Below are positions 1 to 14,479 of a stretch of 64,000 nucleotides of DNA, piece after piece. Source of the DNA: Apostichopus japonicus (taxonomy: Eukaryota > Echinodermata > Holothuroidea > Aspidochirotida > Stichopodidae); contig NC_092576.1 in assembly GCF_037975245.1 (NCBI RefSeq), positions 44,925,111 through 44,989,110 of the forward strand, read 5' to 3'. The notes below the pieces were generated by a model that was not told the DNA's origin, searched no databases, and worked only from the letters and a program-made list of their open reading frames with translations. How positions within the stretch are numbered: position 1 is the first letter of the stretch; each line of letters begins with the position of its first letter. Both the position numbers and the translations under genes were made by a program.

Positions 1-2
1 AT

Positions 3-311
3 CCCACCTTTAAGCAAAGGTACAGTAACCACAGTAAGTCATTCCGACATGAGCGTTACGAGAAAGAAACAGAGCTTTCCAAACATATATGGGACCTGAA
101 GCGTAAAGGTGCCCCCTTCGTTATTGAGTGGAGCGTACTTAAGCATTCCAATACCAGCATGCGTAGATCCGGTCAATGTAACCTCTGTATTGATGAAAAG
201 CTTTGTATCCTCCTGTCCAAAAACCCGTATTTACTCAATAAGAGATCTGAATTCATCTCCAAGTGTCGCCACAATAGGCTCAAACCAATGAACCGTGCAC
301 GTAAGAAATAG
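3..311 (+). pseudogene. Penelope-like element, C-terminal GIY-YIG endonuclease part
   Basis: The frame is open from base 3 and ends at TAG 309-311. The 102 residues read like the C-terminal GIY-YIG endonuclease region of Penelope-like retroelements: an ELSKHIWDLK segment, an EWSVLK strand, a CNLC pair, an EKLCIL helix and NKRSEFISKCRH near the end. In these elements a reverse transcriptase precedes this domain, and the endonuclease nicks target DNA to prime reverse transcription. The 5' part lies outside the window, so I cannot say whether the copy is intact. No internal stop is seen. A hammerhead ribozyme begins 46 bases after the stop, as expected for this class of element. The family call is from motif recognition only. 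Confidence 0.82.
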
Positions 312-356
312 GGTTCGTGTTCCCCATAGAATATATCCGCGCAGAGAGTATTTGTT

Positions 357-408
357 CAGTTGTCTGACGATCGCCACCCTAAGGGCGTGAAACTCCGAGT
401 AACAGCTG
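357..408 (+). ncRNA. Hammerhead ribozyme of the Penelope-like element
   Basis: The core CTGACGA (364-370) and GAAA (389-392) are present. Stem I pairs CAGTTGT (357-363) with ACAGCTG (402-408), seven pairs including one G-U. Stem II pairs CGCC with GGCG, but the pair next to the core is a U-U mismatch where G-C is usual. Stem III pairs ACT with AGT around a CCG loop. Predicted cleavage is after A401, a permitted H17 base. Hammerheads are known from the terminal repeats of Penelope-like elements. The U-U pair may lower activity. Confidence 0.75.
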
Positions 409-491
409 TACTTACCAAGGCATTTACTTATATGTTTAGGCTCTGCTTTTATAGCATAGAGCACTCTTCTTGCAGTCCTGACCCTTCCTTG

Positions 492-2950
<2,459 letters not shown>

Positions 2951-4580
2951 TCTCTCTGAAGTGGATGGCTAGTGGGAGGGGGGGGGGGTGTGAGGTTAGG
3001 GAACAGGTTAGGTGTATAAAAGGGGCGAGGGGCATAGGGGTCTAGACTTAACTTACTGCAGCAGAGATTGGGGTAAAGTATTAGTCTAGATAGGGAATAA
3101 ATATTCTGTGTTACATTGGTTTTTATAGTCAGACCAAACAAAACTCCCAAAAGTGTATTATTTCCATTGCTATTTTTCTCCCGATTACACTTATTACTGG
3201 AATGGCGGTAACGCACATATAACATATGTTAAGTAGTTTTCATTTATCACGTATTTCATTTATGTCACTACTAAATAGTTTTTCTATGACATGGTTAGGG
3301 TAAACATGAATTAAAAAAGGGAAACTGCAAAGAACTTGAGTGTAATCATTGTTCGTTGAAAGGGGTGAGTATGGTAACAATGGATTGGTACATGGGAGGT
3401 GTCGGAAATGTATTGAGCAAAACCGGTCTTCGAATGACCTATGAGGGAAAGGGCAGGGGGGGGGGGGTCATCAACAATAAAAGGTTAAGGACAATGCAGT
3501 GATTTCATGATCGATATAAGTATGAAATAATATTAAGTACGGTTATAAACATTTAAACAACGGGAATGTTTTAATGATTTTTTTTTTATGAATTTATGAG
3601 TTTAAAAAGGATGAAGCTCAATATGTCTCAGCTTTGATTTATTTATTCTTTAAAATAATGAGTGAAATAAATCTTCATTAACTGATTTGGCATGACATTG
3701 TTTTTTTCTTCAAAATACGTTGATGTATTTTTTGAGTGGATCACACTTTTATCGCTGGAATTTATGACATGCAGATTAACCTTCAATTATCTTTATTGTA
3801 ATAAAGAAAAAATACAATTAAACTTTATAAATTACTTTGTTAAAATTCCTTTTATTTATTGCTTTATTTATTAACTTATTTTGAGTAACTAATTTTGAAA
3901 CTGCAACAACTGAAACTGTTTTGTCGGTTGCTTGTTTGGTATAAATTTCAGTTTTGCTAGAGTATTATAATTTGATCATTATTTCTTGGGTTTTTAACAA
4001 TAAATGTTTTAGTTTTTGCTATTTTACATTGCCATTATTTATCTAATTTTATATTAATCATGTTAAAACATTACTTAAATAACATGTTCATAACTGAAAA
4101 CAATTTTTTGGGAAGTTTCATCTTCAAAAGTAACATTTAGTACTTATAAACTCTAAAAAATATTTTAGAATAATCATTACACTCACTAGAATAATTAATA
4201 TCCACCTACTTTGTGTATATAGCTCTTGTTTGATCCTTATAAAGATTCCTGTCATTCTAAAACCTATTTCTTAGTTAAAATTTAACAATAAACTCAACAA
4301 AGAAAGTTTTAAACAACCCCTACCTACCCCTCCAACCCTCTCTTAAAATTTCCCTATTAATCCTTTATATTTTGTTTTATTTATCATAACATCCTACATA
4401 ATTCTTTTCACGATGACCTTATTATTAAAATAAATCCAACTAAACTAGTTATATCCAATCCTTGACATTAAAATACAGCACACTTTACATTCTCTATTGT
4501 TAGTTTAATATTGTTAACTTTTATTAATTCAATTAATTCCCTGTTTAACTGTTATGATGATTCTAACATCTACACCGGAA
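2951..4580. other. AT-rich stretch with two poly-G runs
   Basis: G runs of about 9-10 bases occur near 2980 and 3457. The rest is strongly AT-rich with no supported gene. Confidence 0.5.
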
Positions 4581-4587
4581 TACTTAC

Positions 4588-4793
4588 ATCAGCTCCTTCA
4601 AGCTTGTACATTGTGATGAGTAAGACAAGATGGCCGCCAACTCTTCATTAGTTAGACTCTTGAAGTCAGAGATCTTCAGCTCCTGGAGAGAACTCAGGAC
4701 AGAGAGAGAGATACCAGACTGAAGGATAAGGTTCAAACCAGACTCATCAACTCTAGGAGAGCAGAGGCGTAGATTCACACAGGAGATAGGAAT
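4588..4793 (-). CDS. Isolated leucine-rich-repeat exon (NLR-type)
   Basis: On the minus strand an AG acceptor (4795-4794) opens a frame of about 68 codons that ends at a GTAAGT donor (4587-4582). The translation carries LRR spacing: NLRLCSPRVDESGLNLIL, then LSSLQELKISDFKSLTNEEL, then CTSLKEL. This resembles the ribonuclease-inhibitor-type LRRs that follow NACHT in animal NLRs. A second acceptor at 4754-4753 would give a 165-nt exon of symmetric phase 2. It lies 27 kb beyond the end of the Ig-NACHT gene on the same strand. I found no neighbouring LRR or NACHT exons, so it may be a relic, a long-intron exon of another gene, or a leftover of a longer ancestral NLR. Confidence 0.55.
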
Positions 4794-4940
4794 CTAGAAT
4801 AAGAGAATAGAGTTACTGATAAAAGAGTAGATAGAGATAAATAGATTGGATTTGGTTAGGTTTAGAATGATTATCATCATATTAAAAATCATAAAAATAA
4901 CGAATTAAAAAGATAGGAAAGTAAAACGAAAAACTAGGAC

Positions 4941-5245
4941 ATTTAGGTCGTGTTTATTTCAAAATAGGAATAAATTAATGGAACAGAAATAAGGGATTGA
5001 TTTGAAGGAGATTCAAGTACAAACATATATAAATGATTTAGATTGGAGGAAAATAAATCGGTTATGTAGGATTTAAAGGATTAGTTTGATTGATTTAGGT
5101 CGTGTTTATTTAAAATAGGTATAAATAAATAGAACGGAAATAAGGGATTGATTTTAAGGGGAGTCAAGTAGAAAAAGAAATATATGGTTTAGATTAGAGA
5201 AAAATAAGTCGGTAATGTAGGATTAAAGGATTAGTTTGATAGTTT
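4941..5245. repeat. Tandem duplication, two units of about 152 bp
   Basis: The segment beginning ATTTAGGTCGTGTTTATTT at 4941 recurs at 5093. The similarity runs through AAGGGATTGATTT and ends with AAAGGATTAGTTTGAT in both copies. Confidence 0.8.
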
Positions 5246-7249
5246 AACAATAAAATGGTTAATTAAATTCTTTATAGCTAGTAAGGTCCATAAAATATTA
5301 ATGTTAAATGCAAATGAATATAGTGAAGCAATTTAATGTATTATTTAATTGCAAACAAATTTAAGACGGGAGTAAAATGTTACAAATAAAAAGTTGAGAT
5401 AATTCTTTCTTTTGAATAAAAGTATTGATCAAATGTAATTAATTGTGTGTTTTAAGTTAGAACTTTCAGAAGGAAAATATAGTTTAAAATTTAAATATTA
5501 GTCACTAATGAAATATGAATCATGAAAAGGAAACCTCTACTGCAACTTATGCAAGATTTTGTTTAAATAAGTTTAAGGATTTGTTGGAAGAATTATAGTT
5601 AAGTAAATAAGTTGTTAGTTATAATTGAGATGAAATTTAGAGAAGCAGATGTAGATCCAGTTCAAGCTTTAAGCAAAAAAAGGTTGTTGAGACTTAAACT
5701 AATATTTTAATTTACAAATGATTTAAAATCCATACGATTCAGCGTAAGTTTTAATTACTTCCAGTTAATGCGATTTGTTTAAATGATGTCTGTGGTTAGT
5801 TCTCTAACCAATATAAGTTAATTAATCTTATTTAAATAACATCACATGGAATTTACCAATATTCTCGTGAATTATCAACTTCATCCCTAAGTTACAGGTT
5901 TGAGTGTGGCTAAACTTTTAGTGGATTTAATGAAATTGTAACATGTTTTTTTCATTGTGTTCATATATATTCCTAAAGTGGACAATACTTATGATCTCAA
6001 CTTTCTAAAATGTATCGTTTTTTTTTCAATTAAAAAACACTGCGCTTTTTTTTAAAATATATTTCCTTAAACATAATATTATCAACTTGAAATACTACAT
6101 ATATTCTCGATGGTTTAATTATATTTATTTATGATTACTTTCAGTTTACTTTCAGTTTAATCGGGTTGATTGGGTTCTCATTGTATTATATTCTGTTACT
6201 ATGGAATTCAGCGGGTGTGAACAGTTAGCAGAAATACGTAAATTAACAAACACGAGAGATAAATTAGTTAACTGCAAATTTAATGAGAGGACGCCGCCCT
6301 TTTTAAGAGAACATCTGTTATTGATTGGAACTTTCAATTAGTGACGCACTTTTAATTTAAAAACGTTTTACGTTTTAATCTTGATGATGTGGACAAATAT
6401 CTGGTGGCATGGTAATGACGTACGATTTTAAAAATTAATAAGAAAAATGAAGAGAAAACGAGGTGTAACTGTACGACGTTCGAATTACTGCTAAAAGACA
6501 TTATCGAAACTTTACTTAATGATTAATTGTTTTATCATTTTTTAGATAAAATTTCACTTCAATTAGAATATTGTTGTCCAAAGGTTCTATATTTCGTAAA
6601 ACTATAGTTCATATTTAGTTACAGGTGTATATGTATATATTTCAAACTGCGGGTTATTTAAATAACTGGCTTTAACTTCAGACTATGCATAATTTAGGTC
6701 CATAGAGTAACTACTCATTGTGGATTTTCATATCTTGACTTGTGTAAAGGCCTAGACGGATGAATTAGCCTACGTAAGGACGACTTGGACGTGGTTTAGG
6801 ATTTTTGAAGGAAAACAAGGTTTCTACTGTTTGCTCATGTATATTTTTCTTAGCTAGAATGAAGTAATTGTTCCCGAAATAACATTTATTTTACATCTGC
6901 CAGTCGAGAATGTTAATGACTAGTTTTAATCTTCCCTTCAGTTAGAAGTTTTAATGCAAACTCAGTGATCCGACTGTATTTTGTCAATTCCTTGTTTGGT
7001 ATGATACCCTTTAACTTGGGCATTAGTGATAATCAGTCCACAACTAGGTTATTTTTTTATGATTTAGATTTCCAAGAATGTCCTCTTTCTGAAAGTACTA
7101 TAGTGTTGTTGACTGAATGTCTAAGAGATATATAAGCTAATCGTAGCCTATGATAGTCTTGCCTATTGTTAATTATGGCCTAGCCAATGCAAAAATCCTA
7201 GCCTAATCAATATTAAGCTTTTAGCTATTATCAGCGGTTTCTTCTCCAC

Positions 7250-7286
<37 letters not shown>

Positions 7287-8200
7287 CCTTCACCAGTATA
7301 TAACACTATACCATTCATTGTAAGTGATAGATGTACACAGGTATTCAACAACAAGAGTCACCGATATTCATATACAGGTGTTTCTAACACCGGTCTAGAC
7401 ATTTTGGCGCCAATAAATAAATACTAAAATTAGTGTTGTTCAAGGGACGCAACGTTGTGTATGCACAGTGAAAACATACAGTTTAAAGCTGATGTCAATT
7501 GGGTATATTGGTAAGGAAAAATCCGAGGCTTTCTCATGATTTTTGTTTGTAACCAGATGCTGCGTGCGGCGTGTAGTTTCTTGTGAACAATTTTCTAAGT
7601 TTCATTTTGACGCCAATTAGGAAATCAATTATGAGGTTATACAGTTTTGCTATCTTTGCGAGCCTAAAACTGAAAAAGTAATTAGAACAGCGTAGAAAAT
7701 AAGAAAATTTCAGTTAAATTACTTATTTCCAAAGAACAATACGAAAAATAGGAATACTAAGCATAAGAATAATAAGAGAAATAAAAGAATTTAAAACAAT
7801 TCTCTATTTCAGCCTAAAGCAGCTAGTACGATGTTTATAGCTTCATCTTACTGAAATGTGCACTGTTGAACTGAACCTAGTTTATTTTAATTTGTCGTTA
7901 TAAATTGATTTATGATTAAATATCTTTACAATAACGCGAAATATATAGTCTGACGCTTCTTGAAATAAAAATCAATATTAAAAGCCGTATCATCTTACTA
8001 TTTGGTATGGTACTACCATAAAGAAATACTTAACTTCACAATAAAATGAAGCATTAGGCTACATGACTAAGACTATATATAGACCGTACACATTATTGTG
8101 TAGTCACAAATCTCTAAGTTAGATTACGGTGTATGCTGTAAAGTGTAATATACATGACTTGGTCAGAACTTATAACCAGCGAAGTAAATGACATTCTAAC
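5246..8200. other. AT-rich, no gene recognised
   Basis: No supported exon or RNA gene. A short (TA)n tract lies at about 7252-7284. Confidence 0.5.
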
Positions 8201-8424
8201 TGGGTGGGCAACTGTCCTATTACCCAGGAAATTAGTTTGCCCACCTAGTAATTAGAAACATGCATGATAATTATTGTAGTGCGCGTGCGCGCTTAAGTAT
8301 GGTCATAACTGGTCAAGTGAACGATGCCTACATTACTGGACGTGAAACTTAAAGTCTAGCTGCGTAGCCAGCTGATTATGAGTTTGTCACGCCGCTCGAA
8401 AGCGCCCTCACTTTGTAGATACCT

Positions 8425-8560
8425 ATACATGACTATACTCCCTGGTGTGTTGTCCGCCAAAAAATAACACTATGAACAACCGAAAAGTTCTTCCTAATAC
8501 TGCAAGCACTCCTCGCGCACTACAATACTTGGTAGTTGCATGCAAATGTAGTTCTAGTTC
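8425..8560. repeat. Dispersed repeat, copy 1 (partner near 51.13-51.26 kb)
   Basis: ATACTCCCTGGTGTGTT, CACTACAATACT and a G(C/A)ATGCAAATG block occur here in the same order and spacing as near 51.13 kb. The copies are diverged. Confidence 0.65.
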
Positions 8561-9539
8561 CTCCTATGCATATTGTCAAGTTACCATAACATTTAGTGAT
8601 AATTTATGTTAACCAACTGTGGCTAAGGTATCAGGGGGGGGGGGGTCGATCCTAAGCGGTAGATGGATTTGTGTCTCCTCTCCAACGGCTACAGTCGGGG
8701 GAAAAAGTATGATCCGCCCCCTGCATGCCCAGTAATTGTTGTAGATACATAAGACAAAAGAACCAATCACCAAAAATGTTATCATATTCATAAAATCATT
8801 GTTAACAGCAGCGACACGATTAATACACCTGCCAAAACACGTTTGTAACTAAAACTACTCCATTTCGGGGCTGGATCATTCATCTGGATCTTTGCATCAT
8901 CAAGAGAGCCACTCAATCAAACGATGTTTTTTTTTTAAATAGGCCTACTCCATAGGTGCAAGTTTCGACATCTGAAGTCGTAATTTTGCCGCAAAGTAAA
9001 ACGAGTTAAAGAGTTTGTATACGTCAAGTCCTCTCATAAACATCCCATTTACTTCATAATACCATTATAATCAAGAAAAGTGTATATATCATTTCATAAA
9101 ATAGTTCAACGATGTTCAGATATAAGGCAGGATTTTTTGTATAAATATATGATGGCAATTTCAAGATAATGTTGAAGAAGATAATATTTACAGCTTTTGG
9201 ATAAAAAGGTCGAAATTCACAGAAATAACAGGAACTTTGGGAATTAAAGCGAACTTTTGAGATAGAGTAATCAACATTTTGAGATGCATAGGTTGAAACT
9301 TCCTATGTCCCATTGGGTAACGGTAACCATAGGCGTAGGAAGCGGGGCGGGGGGGGGGGGTGTAAAAATTCATGCAATATGATGAACATTTTTCGGACAC
9401 CTACTGAAAGAAAAATAAATTGCAATTCGTTTTTAAATGGTTAAACTTCCAGTATTATAATCATTATGATTGTAAGGACTTCCCAAAAACTCCTAACCAA
9501 TATGGAAGGTAATAAGACGGCAAATGATTGTACGTAATC

Positions 9540-9705
9540 GGCATGAAATGTAATAACCGATGCATGCCTACATGATATGCACATAAAGATATTAAACGCG
9601 TTTGTTAAAAAAATGTTGGTTACATTTTTCGGGCAAGTCGTTACGGCCCCCCCCCCCCCAAATCAAATTGGACTCCTACGTCTATGACGGAAACATCTAC
9701 AAAAA
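9540..9705 (-). repeat. Dispersed GGCGTAGGAG/poly-G repeat (inverted copy near 60.3 kb)
   Basis: TTTTTCGGGCAAGTCGTTAC, a C run, AAATCAAATTGG and CTCCTACGTCTATGACGG match the reverse complement of 60.29-60.40 kb. The flanking CGATGCATG and ATGATATGCACAT blocks match as well. A related short piece lies near 9325-9360. Confidence 0.75.
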
Positions 9706-9833
9706 TGGATTTGTTGGGACTGCCCACCCACCCCCCCCCCCCACACACACACAAACACCTCTTCAGCACCACCCTCTCCTTCCCCAGTAGGTAATTGTAT
9801 AGTATTCTTCTCGCTTAGACAAGATCTTAGTAA

Positions 9834-10060
9834 AGATGGTTCCCGGACAACTCCCTCCTGGACGACTTCCCCTCGGACAATTCCAACCCGGACAATTCCC
9901 TATCCCGACAATTGCCCACAGACAATTCCCACCCGGACATTTGCCAACCTTGACATTTGCCCCTGGAGAATTCCCACTCCGGATCATTCCCAACGTAACA
10001 ATTTTCCCCCGGAAAATTGCCGCCCCCCCGGAAAATCCCCCCCCCCGGACAATCACCCTT
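9834..10060. repeat. 15-bp minisatellite, left (GGACAATTCC) array
   Basis: Degenerate tandem copies of a roughly 15-bp unit such as GGACAACTCCCTCCT, GGACGACTTCCCCTC and GGACAATTCCAACCC. The same unit is arrayed in the opposite orientation at 13.01-13.23 kb. Open frames on both strands are by-products of the 15-bp periodicity, not a gene. Confidence 0.85.
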
Positions 10061-10640
10061 CTCGGAAATTTCAACGATCGATTGACAGCCGCTGTAGGTG
10101 GGGTTTTGGCTGTTAGTCCAGTAAAAATGGGGGTGAACCCAGAACTAACTGCAACCGGAGATTTCATTTGTTCATACTGTTGTTGTGTCCCCACTGAACA
10201 TGATATCCAATTAACATAAATTCAAAATGGACGCCAACAATATCTTTGATGATCTGTAATAGCTCATTAACGATTGGTTTTATACCCTCAACCTATATCA
10301 TGGGAGGATAGAAACATGACCCCAAACAATCAAACTAGCTTATTGAAAATACACATTGACGTACAGTACCTATAAACGAGATAGGACTCCATGTGACGTC
10401 ATCAGAACTATAAATGGAGGTGGACTGAACGAAATCAGGCTGCTTTAAGCAGAGACGATATACTATAATATTTAGTGTTGTCAATGGTTAAATCCATATT
10501 TGAAACAATATCGCGCTACGCGCGATTATGTTGTATGCCATTACCGCTTTAATATACTATAGTATGGTAGTTCTTTATGCAGCTTCAGTGATTTACTTTG
10601 AGAACGCGAAGTACCGTAGTAGTTAAACTTCAATTCTTTG

Positions 10641-10793
10641 CAGTAGCGTATTGAGCATTATTAGCGGTCGGGGAGGGAGGGGCAAACTTCGCTTTTGGCG
10701 CCCCCTGTCAACATTTTATGTTAGTACAGTTTATATGGACCCAAACCACATTTGGGCGCCCCTATACCCTTGCGCCCCCTAACTACGCCACTG
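10641..10793. mobile_element. Small hAT-like MITE with near-perfect 8-bp target duplication
   Basis: The left end CAGTAGCGTA and right end TACGCCACTG form imperfect inverted ends of the common CAGTGGCGTA type. Flanks are ATTCTTTG (10633-10640) and GTTCTTTG (10794-10801), a 7 of 8 match, which fits the hAT 8-bp duplication. No coding capacity. Short blocks of GC-rich sequence lie just inside each end. Confidence 0.75.
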
Positions 10794-11489
10794 GTTCTTT
10801 GCTAAGCAATCCTTCAAATAACATGTAAAACAGATATCACACAAATAGTAAACAGTATAATATACTACATGATACTATTGAATAAAAATACACCATCAGT
10901 ATTTTTCACGCCCAGGACTTACGGAAGTATGCTACTGTCGAATGCATCATCAGGTGAGTGTGAAGGGAGGGAGGGAGGGAGGGGGGGGCTGCTCGAAAAT
11001 TTGAAGATAATTTACTACAAAAAATGGCAAAATATTGCACCAGTTTGCATCTAAGCACATTTCCTTATTAAAATATCTCTAAAAGTGGAAGGGACACCCC
11101 CTCCACTTAGACCCAGGAAAGCGATCACTACATTTCATTACATTTTGGACCCCCCCCCCCCTCCCCCTGTGGAAATTTCTGCACACGCCCCTGACAATCA
11201 ATCACAAGTCGATCAAAAGTTAAAAAAGTTACATTTTGGTAGGGACTCGAATGAGGTGTATATGACTTCCTGGCAATATCTTTCCAATTAATATCACCTC
11301 GTATCACCTAATACCACCTTGTATATTTACCTTAACACCACATTAATGCTACGGGGAGAATGTTAAGTAGCTGGCTATCATACATAACAAGAGTCTAGAG
11401 CTTCGTGATTTCTTGTCTTTAGATTTGAAGCCAGCTATAACTGGTTGACCCCAGGTGACACCTGACCTTAACAAAAAACAATAAGAATC

Positions 11490-12330
11490 ATCTACTCACT
11501 ATGGGTAATCCACCACCAAAGTATGAGAATGACCTAAGATTGCGTCATCCACTTAGAGTGGTTACAACATGTGTCACAGATACACACACACACAAACACG
11601 CATGCATGCCTGCATATCTTCCTTTTGTCTCTGCAGCAAGGAATCAAAAAGGGGTTCTGAGCAATTTCAGCGAAATTACATTTGACCACGCCCCTCATGA
11701 ATATTAATGAGATGCTGTAGGGCTCTAACCTACACATGTACCCCCACCTCCCACCAATGCCACCGAAACAAGTTTGAACAAAATGGGACAGACGGTAGCC
11801 GAGATATTAGCATTTAAAGAAATTGTTCGAAGCCCCGCACACTGATGAATATTAATGATATTTACACCACAAACAATAGGGACCACCTATCACTATGAGT
11901 AATCCACCACCCAAGTATGGGAATGATCACATCTTGCGTCATTGACTTAGAGTGATTACGGCCCATTTTTAACGAAATTACATTTGGCCCCGCCCCTCAT
12001 GAATATTAATGAGATGCGATAAGGTATTCCCTTACGCATGTACCCCACCTGCTACCAATGTCACCAAACAAATTTAAACAAAATCGGCCATTCGGTTGCC
12101 GAGATACGGAGTCCGTCCACTTATGAATATTAACGAGATTGGCACCAACAACAATAGGGACCATTTTCTCACTATGGGTAACCTACCAACCAAGTATGAG
12201 ACCGATCGGATCTTGCATCGTTCAGTTATCGCGATTACAAGTCGGCGGCACAGACACACAGACAGACACACGCACACACATGCGTGACACCATATATATT
12301 CCTTTTGTCTATGGCAAGGAATGAAAAAGA
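11490..12330. repeat. Diverged tandem repeat with TGAATATTAATGA cores
   Basis: CACTATGGGTAATCCACC-like blocks occur near 11498, 11889 and 12172. Four TGAATATTAA cores lie near 11697, 11846, 12000 and 12124. CA-rich microsatellites follow the first and third copies. No coding support. Confidence 0.75.
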
Positions 12331-13009
12331 GTCAAAGAAAAGTCTACCCGGAAACAAATGCAGCTAAAGTGCGCGCGAAGTGCGCAGAAAATGTTAATGT
12401 TATTTAGCTAACATGCATGTGGAAGGAGTAATGAATTCCCACAGCATTAATACAGCTAGTGCGCGCGAATGGCGCCAAATCTGTTATTTCCACAAATTTA
12501 CTAACTTGACGCCCAAAATATATAACATTGTGTCAGTGTTGCTATAGCATACACAATGCACGCGAAACAAAAAAGTGTTTTGGTACTTTGTCTCCAAAAA
12601 TACAGTCGTTTTACTATTTAAGTTTTCAATTCAACGGTGTTCGTATGTTTTACTACATTGCAGAAATATTACATTGGTAGCGTGACAAGACGAAAGTGGT
12701 AATTCAGATATCTATATTACTAGACCAAAGTAAACCAATTTATGTGGAAAAGCGAAAGTCACTCTCTACTGGGCAAACATGGTTTACACACAGAAAACGG
12801 AAATAAATAAATATATCACTAATGCGCGAAAATCTCAAAAAGATAATCGTTAATTGTATATTTAACTTCGCGATTATCTTTTTCTCAGGTGAGTTGGGCC
12901 TGTTGGTGTTGCTAATATAAAATAATATAGTACACACGCATAATTTTTATTGGTAATTAGCATTATAAAATCGTCTCAATTGTGTTCTCCCGATTGACAA
13001 TTATTCTGT

Positions 13010-13232
13010 GGGCCAATTGTCCTGGGGAAGTTGTCCGGGGGGAAATTGTCCGGGAGGGTAATTGTCCGGGGTAATTGTCCAGGGGAGTCGACCGGGATGG
13101 CATTGTCCGGGGGGGGGGGGGAGTTGTCTGGGTGGGAATTGTCCGGGGGTAATTGTCCAGGGTGGAGTTGTCTGGGGGAGGGGGGGTTGTCCGGGGGGGG
13201 GAATTATCCAGGGGGAGTTGTCCGGTCAAGTA
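13010..13232. repeat. 15-bp minisatellite, right (AATTGTCCGGG) array
   Basis: Degenerate tandem AATTGTCCGGGGG units, the reverse complement of the left array. Several units are expanded by G runs of up to about 14 bases. Confidence 0.85.
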
Positions 13233-13335
13233 AATATTAAATCATATTTGGCTAAAACACTTTCAATTACATAAGGAACAACCCTTTCAAATAGAGGACG
13301 CTATTCCGACATCACTTTCATAGCCTTATATGCCG

Positions 13336-13375
<40 letters not shown>

Positions 13376-13440
13376 GAACTTATAAAGCGCTAAAATCTAC
13401 GAAGTATTCAATAGCGCTGTACAATCCTAATAGAAAGCCA
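13336..13440 (-). mobile_element. LINE 3' tail with (TAA)n
   Basis: Read on the minus strand, a hairpin-like AGCGCT...AGCGC segment and CTTTATAAGTTCATT lead into a (TTA)n run. This is a familiar 3' end of CR1/L2-type LINEs and lies directly downstream of the RT remnant. Confidence 0.75.
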
Positions 13441-13954
13441 ACTTAAAAAAATGAGTCTTCAAGCAAGACTTGAACTGACTGAGAGTGGGAGAACTCCGCA
13501 CAGATATGGGCAGACCATTCCAGAGCTTGGGCCCGGCTGATGTAAAGGCACGGTCGCCATATGTTTTCAGTTTAGTTCTGGGAACAGTGAGAGTGAGTGT
13601 ATTGCTAGAACGCAAGGTATAACGAGTATTGACCTGGAAGGACAGATCGTCCGACAAATAGGCGGGTGCCATTCCATGAATGCACTTATACACCAGGAGC
13701 AGTACTTTGAACTTAATTCTGAATTCAACAGGCAACCAGTGCAAAGAATGGAGGATACTCAACGATGGTTTGTTGAAGTCATAGCAGTCTACAACAAGCC
13801 TGGCTGCGCTGTTCTGCAGACGTTGCAGTCTCTGAATCAGATACCCTGGAATACCATGGAGCAAACTATTGCAATAATCCAAATGGCTGTGAATGTATAT
13901 ATCCGGTTCTGATGACTTTGATACTCTACAGTACGAGGACTGGGATATTACCAT
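13427..13954 (-). pseudogene. CR1/L2/Jockey-type LINE reverse transcriptase, C-terminal remnant
   Basis: The minus-strand frame carries the classic end of a non-LTR retrotransposon reverse transcriptase: SHLDYCNSLLHGIP, LQRLQNSAARLV, HWLPVEFRIKFK, YGDRAFTSAGPKLWNGLP and a closing FKSCLKTHFFKLAFY before the stop. The start is not a real start: homology begins near HSHLDYC and the upstream frame is broken. The endonuclease and most of the RT are missing, so this is a typical 5'-truncated dead copy. Its 3' tail is annotated separately. Confidence 0.9.
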
Positions 13955-13960
13955 AGAAGC

Positions 13961-14015
13961 AGTGGCGGATCGTCCATACAGTCAGGGGGGGGGGGGGGGT
14001 CGGATGCCCCCCTTG
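13961..14015 (+). mobile_element. CAGTGGCGGAT-type terminus followed by poly-G
   Basis: CAGTGGCGGATCG at 13961 is followed within about 30 bases by a long G run. It abuts the broken 5' edge of the LINE remnant. I did not find its partner end. Confidence 0.5.
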
Positions 14016-14389
14016 ACTGACTCAAATGGACTGCTGGCGCCCTTTTCAGCTTTTTACCACTTTTTACCTATTCGCGTTTACTGACTTTATTTATTGCGCT
14101 CTCATCTAGCTACCTATTGACATTTGTCACATTTTGTTGGTGTAATTTTCTGACAAAATGTTCTAACGGCGGTCTTTAATATATCGGCACTTCCGTTGTA
14201 CGAAACTATTTCCAAGAACTGTACGGGGTTATCGATCTATTTTTAGACGACACGCCACGCGCAGTGGCTGAAATAGTAATAAACACCAAATGCAGTGTAC
14301 GTTATACGCTGCTCCTGTGTTGATTAGTGCAGTAGGTTATTTGTTAGCCACCTATTTATTCTTCGTTTATCTGCAAATTAGCTAGGCCC

Positions 14390-14475
14390 GAAAGGGTTAT
14401 TTCCGGCGATCTAGGGAGTATCTTTACTCAAAAAATGTCTGTACGCTCTGCGCCAACCTGTACCTGAGGCTGTAT
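14390..14475 (+). repeat. Dispersed repeat TTTCCGGCGATCT...GTACGCTCTGCGCCAACC, copy 1
   Basis: Three diverged copies occur in the window (here, 25.79-25.89 kb and 26.33-26.43 kb), all in plus orientation. Confidence 0.7.
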
Positions 14476-14479
14476 CGGT

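Larger units (their letters stand above)
9834..13232. mobile_element. Candidate foldback (TU-like) element
   Basis: The two 15-bp arrays (9834-10060 and 13010-13232) are inverted relative to each other. Both outer edges share CCGGACAACTCCC read inward, as expected of terminal inverted repeats built from tandem repeats. Foldback elements of this kind are known from flies, and the sea urchin TU elements, as I recall, have 15-bp units in their outer repeat. I could not find a target-site duplication. The interior holds other repeats and no transposase. Confidence 0.45.

Noticed and set aside
9763-10219. Overlapping Pro/Gly-rich open frames on both strands
   Set aside because: Products of the 15-bp minisatellite, whose period is a multiple of three.
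12963-13274. Gly/Pro-rich open frames (LSGG, PGQLP)
   Set aside because: Same minisatellite in the opposite orientation.
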